From assembly GCA_036346225.1 (NCBI GenBank), contig JARFIW010000831.1:992001-1056000 (forward strand): DNA of 64,000 nt, written 5' to 3'. Every line of letters starts with the position of its first letter. Position 1 is the first letter of the stretch. Below the pieces are notes generated by a model. That model saw nothing but the letters and a program-made list of their open reading frames with translations, was not told the origin of the DNA and ran no database searches. Below are positions 56,652 through 64,000 of this stretch, one piece after another. Made by a program: the position numbers and the translations under genes. The stretch is from Platerodrilus igneus. Lineage: Eukaryota > Arthropoda > Insecta > Coleoptera > Lycidae.

Positions 56652-57008
56652 CTACCTACCCACTTGCTTTACATTTTCTATAATGACGTTTCCTCCCGCG
56701 TCCCTTACATTTTTGCTATACGATTTTATATCCCAAAAATTGATTCTAATTAGTTTGTATGCTTCATCTGTCTTTCCTACTTCCATCTTAGTTTGTACCT
56801 CTTTGCACTTTTCATCAATCCATTGTTCTTTAGCTTTCCTGCATTTGCGAATAATTTCCCATTTTATGGCTTTGTACTTCTGTTTTCCTGTTTGGTCTGA
56901 TTTATTTTTGTATCTTCGTCTTTCTTCTATTAAATTCAGCATACCTTTTGTTATCCGTGGCTTCTTATTTTCTTTTTGTGTATACCCCAGAATATCTCTG
57001 GTTGCCAT
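56652..57008 (-). pseudogene. RTE inter-domain linker
   Basis: A 118-codon frame: KPRITKGMLNLIEERRRYKN, KAIKWEIIRKCRKAKEQWID, KLIRINFWDIKS. It links endonuclease and RT in RTE ORFs (pattern 'W.t.e.l.L...RR..K', 'ir..cR.AKe.w'). Confidence 0.75.
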
Positions 57009-57142
57009 GTCTAAGCTGGATTTAATGTTATTTCATTCTGTTTGTACTTTCTTAGTATCAAATACTTTCCCGATATCTTTCAGCAATTTATTTGACTTTT
57101 TCGAATCTTGCTTGAAAACCTTTATCCTTTAGTTTTTCTAAG

Positions 57143-57850
57143 TCAAAGTGCACTTTTCCGTTTCTTTTTTTCTTTTACTTGATTCCTAAACCGTTGTCTA
57201 ACAAGAGTGTAATCTATTTGATATCTTCTTATATCTCCTGGCATCTTCAACGTATATCGTCTTCTAGCATGATGTTGAAGTAATGTGTTTATGATAATTA
57301 AATTGTTCTTGTCGCAAAATTCTACCAGCCTATTTCCCCTGGCGTTTCTTGTGCCTAAACCAAATAAACCTACTACTGCTCCTTCCCTACTCTCACCTAC
57401 CACCGCATTAAAATCCCCCGTGATTATTAAATTTTCAGGTCCTTTTACGTATCTTAATATGTTTTCGATATCTTTGCAGATCGCTTCTACCCCTTCGCCA
57501 CTGTAGCTAGAGGTGGGCATGTATACTTGTATTATTACTGTGTTTGCCGGTTTAGATTCTAATCTAACCATGAGTACTCTTTCGTTCTTTTGTAAGCAAT
57601 TTTGCTACACAGAATCCTATCTTTTTCTGCATAACTATCCCCACACTCAAATTTCCTTCCTCTGCTCTTGTATGAATTACCTTGAAGTCTCAACTCCAAA
57701 AATCCCCCGCCTCTGCCCACCGAACTTCGCTGACCCCTACTATGTATAGTGCTAACCTATTCATTTCGATTTTTAGGTTCTCTAGTTTACCTACTTGCTT
57801 CATGTTTCTAACATTCCACGCTCCGACTCGCAAAATGTTCCCGACTCTTA
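57143..57850 (-). pseudogene. RTE apurinic/apyrimidinic endonuclease domain
   Basis: NILRVGAWNVRNMKQVGKLE (about 57775-57835) begins the domain. An internal part with VGVSEVRW-like codons (about 57710-57760) is in shifted frames. The frame 57143-57571 gives VRLESKPANTVIIQVYMPTS, NLIITGDFNAVVGESREG (GDFNAVVG is the catalytic Asp/Asn motif) and GDIRRYQIDYTLVRQRFRN, with the terminal IDY motif. The key Asp, Asn and Asp are present. The domain nicks target DNA; these LINE nucleases are often mis-annotated as 'craniofacial development protein 2-like'. Confidence 0.85.
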
Positions 57851-58129
57851 TTCTGAACTTTCCGATCGCATCCTTCGAAGTAGTCCCCTCCCGGAGATCT
57901 GTATGGGGGATTTTTTACCCCAGAGAATTCCATCATTTTATTATCATTTAGCTACGCTGCGTAATAGGGAGGTAATGTGGTGGTTTCCCGTAACCTTCCA
58001 CATCGTGGTAGCGTGTATTAGACTGTTATACCGACCCTTATGGTATCTGCCAATCTAAGTACCGAAAGAGCCGTTGCCCTCTTTCTGGGACCTGTCTTAC
58101 TCTGGTTCCTCACTAAAGACCCCACTAAT

Positions 58130-58321
58130 TTGGTTAAACCTATAGTTCGACTCTTTAACTAATTGAAACGCGCAAGCCATTCTACCTGTTCTAGTATTTT
58201 AGAACGTCGTCAAGGTGCTACTACTTTGGTTGGACCTGTAGTTTGGCTTTTTAGCTCATTAGAAAACGCAAGCTTCTTTACCTGTTCTAGTAATCTAGAA
58301 CTTCTGCAAGGTGCAGGTCCA
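58130..58321 (-). repeat. Two 96-bp tandem monomers in the RTE 5' region
   Basis: Unit 1 starts TTGGTTAAACCTATAGTT at 58130 and unit 2 starts TTGGTTGGACCTGTAGTT at 58226. They share CTACCTGTTCTAGTA.T.TAGAAC. The period is 96 bp and similarity is roughly 80% by eye. 5' monomers often carry the promoter of RTE elements. Confidence 0.7.
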
Positions 58322-58960
58322 TTCGAAATGGGAAATATCATTAGTGGAAGTAAATTAGTAATTAAAAAGTATGTAGCTAGGAAGGAATGGATAACGCAGA
58401 ATATCTTTGTTTTAAATAAAGAAAAGCAACGAAGGAAAGTTGGAAAAAATATACAGAAGTAATAAGGTTGTGAAGGGAAATTAAACAGCAATGGAGAGGA
58501 AATGAAATCAGCACTAAAAAACCGTTCGAACATAGCGCATCAAAAAACTCGGAACTTTTGCAAGAAATACAGTTTAAGGAATAGGGCAATAAACCTTGAA
58601 GCAAGCATAACATAGTTGGTTCAAGAGATGTATTTGATCTTTTTCCTTATGCTCCACCTGAAGGTACTACATTGAAAGAATAAGAGACACAGCAGGTAGG
58701 TGTAAAACCTTTTATTTGACTGACGGAAATTTAGCTAATATGGAAGATTTAGGGGCAGTAATGGATGGGAAAGCAGGATGCAAAGTAATAAGAACGAGGT
58801 TAAAGCAACTAAACTTAAGGAGAGCCGTAGGAATAGGGTTAGCTAAATATGGGAGCGAGAGAGTACAAATATGGTAACAAACACAATATACGCAGAAGAA
58901 CTACCTACAAACTTTACAGTTAGTAACATTTTTAAAGAAAACACCATCAAATTAATGTAA
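58322..58960. other. Unrecognised stretch with a lone SINE-tail hairpin
   Basis: A short segment (ATGCTCCACCTGAAGGTACTACATTG, 58650-58675) repeats the 3' hairpin of the SINE family without the rest of it. The following ~200 bp has a locally open plus-strand frame (…RLKQLNLRRAVGIGLAKYGS…) of unknown nature. Confidence 0.4.
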
Positions 58961-60599
58961 AAATTATAGTCATCGTTCAAAAAGGTTGTCTAAAATTATA
59001 AGATGTTACAGTCAATAAAAAATTGGTTGATATATTATTTAGTGTAAGTAGACTTAATTTCTTGTACCTCTTTTTATGTTACACATTATTCATAAAAAGT
59101 TTTATATTGAAAATAAACTACAACACACGGATCACCATCGCTTACTTTTATTCTTTATAGTTATAGAAATACCAAAAGCCATTAGAAACAGTTAAAGCAA
59201 TATCCTTACCAAGAAGTTGTTGCATTAATTAATAAACTTCTTGTTATTTAGTTGTTTGAGTAAATTTACACGCGTTCATTCATATGCTAGAGATTTAGTT
59301 GTAATACGATAGATAACCTATGGGTCAATGCACAAGAATGATCTTATAACCTCTACAGTGTTTCGGATTTTATGACTACTGGTTCTATTCTAATATTAAA
59401 TATTTTATTACTTGGAGAATTGAACTATGCATCATTGATATTTCCTTTATTACTAGGAAACTTCACGCAGTCTGTTAAAGATAATTAAAAATGAAAACGA
59501 ATAAAACAAGTTTTAAAAACTTCAAGGTTGCTGCTGAACTTCTGGTCAAATTGGAAAATGAATCCGAATGGTATGTTTACACAAATATATGTGGAGAGGC
59601 CGAGATATCTAAATCTATTGAAAAATTTAACAAGTGAAGTTGTAGACACTGCTGGTTTAGCTTATTAGAAATACGATGAGAACATTTTCCATTTCATTAA
59701 GAAGGTCTTTAAAAAGAATTGTAATATAATCAATAAGTGCAGCTCCGAGGAGACTCAAACCTTGGCTTCAATCAAACATGACAGAAAGTCGTTTATCAAG
59801 TTTATTTTTTCTTCATGTTTATGGATGGGATATGGAGTTATCACCTGATGTCTTCATTGATCGATGTGCACAAAAACGAACAAGAACAGAAAATTAGATT
59901 TGCCTTTGTAATTTCTAGTGTTTTTATTTAAACGTTAATGAGCTTACACGAGGGTTATTATTCGCGAAGACAGACTGTGTACACTATACATTTTCTACAT
60001 CTAATCTTCCCAAAACTCATCGGTCTTTTCGGGACTCCTCGGACTTTCCAGATTTCCTCGGACTTCCTCGACCCAGGAGCTCCCTTAGAGTTTCTATCAT
60101 GATGTACACTAAACTTCCTTTGCGAATGGCACCGCGAGTTTACGAAATAAGCTTTTTCTACTAGGGTTTGTAGTTTAAGTTTGGTTTGAACTATAGGTTT
60201 CAAAAAAATTGACCTATACAAATTTTCGAGTAAGAATCAGTTTCAATACTACCAACCCACAATACGGCACATTCCCTCTAAACTAAAGTTGTATACGCTT
60301 CTGCTTACCTACAAAATAATTTCAAAAGCTGTTTTGACGACCAAGTGTTTTTAAACTAAAAACAATAAAAATAAAAAGGCGGTTGTTAACGCTATGATCC
60401 CATGCAATGTACTGAAGCGAACTGCGAATGCAAGTTTGACTATATCAGAGTGCACGTGCTGACAATAGAACATCCAAAAATTCCAAGTAATTTTGTGTTA
60501 ATAACATCACGCAATTCATTGGTTAAAGCTCTGATAAACGTTTTTCAACACAGAAAGGATAGCGACCAGAATTATATAAATATAAATTCGAATTCTACA
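58961..60599. other. AT-rich stretch without recognised genes
   Basis: No gene is supported. At about 60020-60090 a CCTCGGAC-rich run resembles (inverted) the CCGAAG cluster that follows. Confidence 0.35.
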
Positions 60600-61590
60600 G
60601 AAGACATCCTAGTACTCTCCATAGTCTGGGAATCTCTCTCTTCTGCAGTGCCCCTCATAGCCTGCAAACCTTTCCAAGCGGTGCTCGCCATAGCCTGCTA
60701 AAATCCTAACGCAGCGCTCACCATAGCCTGCCTCCTGTCCGAACGTTACGCTGTCCACCGCCGTACCTGGAGGCCGTAATAATAATTCATTAACAAAACC
60801 AACGAACACTACGTATGGGTCGTAAGCCTCGTTCGGCATACCAAGTAGCCCGCAAGCAAGAACAGAACGCTCTTCGACGTGCAATCCGTTCCATGAGATT
60901 GCACCCGAGGCTTCTATCTACACTACCGCCGTCGCCGGAGGCAGTCCTTCGATACACGACATACACAACTCAAGAAATCGACTATTGCAATGACAGTAAC
61001 TGCATCTGTCAGGTCTACCTCCGGGACATCATTCTAGTAGACGTCTACCGAAGCATACCGAAGATCACCGAAGACGCCTGAACCCTCCAGACCTGTAGTT
61101 AATCGCTATTCACTACCGTTCAAGTTAATTTCGGACTCCACCAATTAAGTCCGAAGGCTCCCAAGGAGTTCCGAAAACAACCGAAGACCTCTGAACCCTC
61201 CACCCTTGTAAATATTGCATATTAGTAATTTTTAATTTCAATTATTTGCTATTCACGTTATAATTGAACTTTACTACTCAACTCTGAAGCCTCCCGAGGG
61301 GTTCCGAAGACCACCGAAAACTTCCGACCCCTTCATACTTGTAAATATTGCACATTAGTAACTTTTAGCTTCAATTATTTGCTATTCACGTTATAATTGG
61401 ACTTTACTACTCAACTCCGAAGCCGTCCGAAGAGTTCCGAAGGCCACCAGAGCCATTTCCACCGCTTTTAAGCCACCTGGCCGTTCATTATACCAGTGAT
61501 CAAGTTCATTTTGGTGGTTCCACGCAGGCATCAACCTCCGAAGAGTTCCGAAGAGAACCGAAGGCTACCGAATCACTCCCAGAATCAGAA
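60600..61590 (+). repeat. GC-rich repeat block: CATAGCCTGC triplet and CCGAAG cluster with 133-bp units
   Basis: CATAGCCTGC recurs at about 60656, 60689 and 60722. From about 61040 to 61580 there are roughly 15 CCGAAG-like hexamers, often spaced 8-12 bp. A unit starting CTTGTAAATATTGCA at 61205 repeats at 61338 (133 bp), with an older copy upstream (CCCTCCAGACCTGTAG near 61084). The block lies upstream of a Gypsy pol remnant and may be its LTR or leader. The 60402-60701 and 60815-61081 frames have no known domain. Confidence 0.5.
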
Positions 61591-62798
61591 GAATCAATTT
61601 TACTTTAATTATATATGTTTGTTTTGGAACTTATGATTATTTTCCCTCTGTAATAAACAATTGACTAAGCCAAGCCTACTTGCATTTAAAACGCCTCCCA
61701 CTCGAACGATAACACGGTCTATGTTAGTAGTTTTTGATAGTCCTGTTAATACGCGGTGATCACTTATTGGTTAAAATACGATTTAGTTAAATTGTCTTGT
61801 CGTTAAGAGGTCTATATTATTCAATTTGAATAGTATCATACAGTTTGTATTTATTATTTAAATGAACACAGCTTTATTTTATAGACGCTATTATTTTAAC
61901 AACCATGTGACAAAGATAAATCGCACCCAATACTGCTCGAATTTTCGGCTTCGTTAAAATGTGTAATCAAAATAAGAAAAAGTAATAGCAGTGTTCTGAA
62001 GAAAATACTTTGCTGGAACTGATTTAAACGAGATGACCCTTAATAAATTGGTAATATTTTCATATAGTACAGGAGTTTTAGACCAAAAAGCTTGAACCAC
62101 GCTAAAAAGGAAGGTAGAACTGAAAATAGGAGTGTCAATTCATAATTTAATGTCCTACAACATACCAAAAGTCTCCACTTGTCGTAAGTTTGTCATTTTT
62201 TTGTAGGATTTCAAAATTGAGCATCTAAAATATACAACTATTTGACCAGTAATCAATGCCTATTTCCCGAAAATGATCGTGATTGCCATGTATGTTCAAA
62301 AAATCTAAACCAATCAAAATCGACGTTACTAGTACCCAATAGTGGGCCAAGGGTGCCCCCCGGAAAACAAAGGGGTGAATAACAAGGGATTTAACACAAA
62401 TTGATCATAAATATAATTACATACAACAATTTTCATCAAACAATAGTTATGTATACAGAGTAATAAATTAGTTCACCCCTTCTTCCGCTGAACTTTTAAT
62501 ATAAAACCTATTACAGCTATCTCAAACTCTTTCCTACCCCCACTCCAGTGAACACGTCAGCCGAAAGTTGATTATTTTTCCGCGTGTGATGTTCACGGGC
62601 TGTTTATCAGAAGTCATTACGTCTGGTATTGTTTGTACAGGTTGTGAATTGTTTAGTCCAGTGCTAGTATAAATAACGTCATTTTTAAAGATTCATTTAA
62701 CGATGAATTACTTCTAATCAAATTGTAATATCGGTCTATAACAGTGCGGATCATACCGGACGTGTCCGTCGAGACTGCATCGTATTATTATTATTGTT
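61591..62798. other. Non-coding stretch with one polyadenylation signal
   Basis: AATAAA at about 61651 is followed by CAATTGACTAAGCC; it could be the LTR polyA signal of the element whose pol follows. No gag or primer-binding site was found. Confidence 0.35.
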
Positions 62799-63904
62799 TT
62801 GTCTACTGCTATGAAAGATGATCGAATCACGTTTTGGTACGATCCCAAACTGCCGGACTCGACCGTCGAATATCATAGTATTGTGCCAATTAAGAGGAGT
62901 CATTTGGTAGCTCCAAATAAAAAGAGGTTTGCTGTGGTGAATAGCGTTGTGGTGTTGAAGGTAGAAATAGGTTCGGTAAGCTGTGAGCAGGTATTTGTTA
63001 TCGTTCCTGGGCTCAAATTTAATAGTATCCTAGGTGTTGATTGTATGATGAAGTTGGGGTTGATGATTGATATGGAATGGAGAATAGTTAGGATTTGGGA
63101 CATGGTATTGCCCTGGAAAGATAGCTATGATATCACAGAAGATGACACAGGTTTAAATATAAATGTTATGGAGTTGGATGAAGGAGAGTTTGGAGAAATT
63201 GATACAATAAATGTTCAGAAGAAAAGTTAGGAGAGGTTCAAGCTTTGTTAAAGAAACATTCTAAATTAGTAGGTGTACAGGCGAGTACAGCGTTAGGTTA
63301 TGAGCACGTTTTGGAGGTAGATAATTCTGAACCATTTAATGCAAAAATTTATCCAATACCAGCAACATATAGGGAGCAAGTAAATCAAGAATTATAAAAA
63401 ATTAAGTGATGGCATAATCGAATTGTCAAATACACATTTTCTGAATCCGTTGGTTGTTGTTAAAAAGAAAGATAATAGTATTCTGTTGTGTTTAGACGCA
63501 AGGAAGATTAATCAACGGACTAAACCGCAATTTCATTGTCCACCTTCCATGTACACACTTTTAACGAGGTTAATGGGAAATTTGTTTTTACTCAACTAGA
63601 CTTAACGAATTCTTTCTGGTTGATTCCGTTACATAAAAATTCTAGAAGGTACACAGGGTTTTCTGTAGAGGGAAAAGCGTATCCTTCGGAGGTTGTACTA
63701 AATGGTTTGTTTAAGGAAAAGATAGTATTAAATGAAGTTTATGAGGATTTGCTATTCTGTGAAAAAGTTAGTGTACATATAGCGGTAGATGAAACAAGAA
63801 AAGTCACAGTAGTAAAATATGTGAGGAAGATCATGTTTAGGATAAAGAAGAGGGTCAGATTTAAGTCGGAAATAAGTGTAAATATTAGTGATAGTTTGGT
63901 TTAA
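62799..63904 (+). pseudogene. pol: Gypsy-type pol fragment: protease and start of reverse transcriptase
   Basis: The first frame (62799-63230) includes VSCEQVFVIVPGLKFNSILG, then VDCMMKLGLMIDM: an aspartic-protease-like region, in which the start of the fold with D-S/T-G is not obvious and ILGVD is conserved. After a frameshift: KKHSKLVGVQ, then YPIPATYREQVNQEL (about 63350-63395) and, in broken frames, the KKDNS and CLDARK segments of RT motif 1. Then FTQLDLTNSFWLIPLHK (about 63588-63640; motif A, catalytic Asp) and SRRYTGFSVEGKAY. The homology then stops and joins (about 63690) an unrecognised Lys-rich end. The copy has lost the catalytic YxDD, RNase H and integrase. Confidence 0.75.
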
Positions 63905-64000
63905 ATATTAGGAAGGATAGGTATAGATAGTGTATAGCTATAAATAATCGTGAATAGGCATAAATAAATATATTTAAGCGTAAGTATAAATAATAGTTCT
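63905..64000. other. Window end, unresolved
   Basis: TATAGATAGTGTATAGC-type simple AT-rich sequence; it may belong to the same retroelement. Confidence 0.25.

Larger units (their letters stand above)
55100..58340 (-). mobile_element. RTE-type LINE copy 3, nearly full length (minus strand)
   Basis: From 5' to 3' on the minus strand: two 96-bp 5' monomers (58321-58130), a leader with a GGGAAACCACCACATTACC motif (about 57975-57997), endonuclease (57850-57143), linker (57008-56652), reverse transcriptase (56569-55494) and C-terminal domain (55363-55124), then a tail at about 55100. The layout and the ~3.2 kb length match a complete RTE-clade element with one long ORF. Several frameshifts interrupt it, but long stretches remain open and it is the best-preserved LINE in the window. 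Confidence 0.85.

Noticed and set aside
56602..57132. 176-codon plus-strand hydrophobic frame
   Set aside because: It is the antisense shadow of the RTE linker region on the minus strand.
60815..61081. 88-codon Arg-rich frame in the CCGAAG block
   Set aside because: It follows repeat units and higher GC, has no known domain and no supporting splice or start context.

Overview
This window is AT-rich eukaryotic DNA, most likely from an insect and possibly a beetle. It has no operons, ribosome-binding sites or long open genes. Canonical GT/AG splice sites occur, including one candidate 85-nt intron. The repeat community is arthropod-like: Penelope-like elements (PLEs), RTE and CR1/Jockey-type LINEs, a tRNA-derived SINE, a Ty3/Gypsy-type LTR family, hAT, Tc1/mariner relatives and a Crypton-like tyrosine recombinase. 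The species cannot be fixed from the sequence alone. Most annotation here is of mobile elements. Almost every coding region is broken by stops, frameshifts, truncations or nested insertions, so few if any are active.

Layout. 1-6448: three copies (the first cut by the window edge) of a ~2.1 kb TG...CA LTR embedded in TA microsatellites, with a PLE tail between copies 2 and 3. 7090-7638: a possible host promoter and a short candidate coding exon. 8741-9189: a 449-bp element whose long inverted ends each carry a hammerhead-ribozyme-like core. 9909-12556: a related LTR, primer-binding site and truncated gag. 13301-16297: a decayed hAT element. 20305-23153: a PLE remnant with inverted arms, then a minus-strand LTR. 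24360-29595: two Tc1/mariner-superfamily relics flanking a Crypton-like recombinase relic. 29760-34110: one minus-strand CR1/Jockey-like LINE interrupted by a SINE, a MITE and a TA-flanked element. 35084-35640: a mariner relic. 36435-36762: a two-exon host-gene candidate. 38392-41815: a PLE with 1.23-kb inverted arms. 42480-44025: a DD41D-type transposon. 44624-47918: a PLE tail followed by an LTR. 47955-58340: at least four RTE pieces on both strands, one nearly complete. 60600-63904: a CCGAAG-rich repeat block, then a broken Gypsy pol fragment at the window end.

Two patterns recur. The LTR family always sits in (TA)n, and three times its TA tract directly abuts the hammerhead-bearing tail of a PLE, so PLE tails may act as landing pads. 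Each well-preserved LTR copy also keeps a TATA box, a CAG|GT splice donor and an AATAAA signal in the same order, so a solo LTR could act as a mobile promoter plus first exon. I found no CRISPR array, rRNA or standalone tRNA gene, and no clearly novel multi-gene system.
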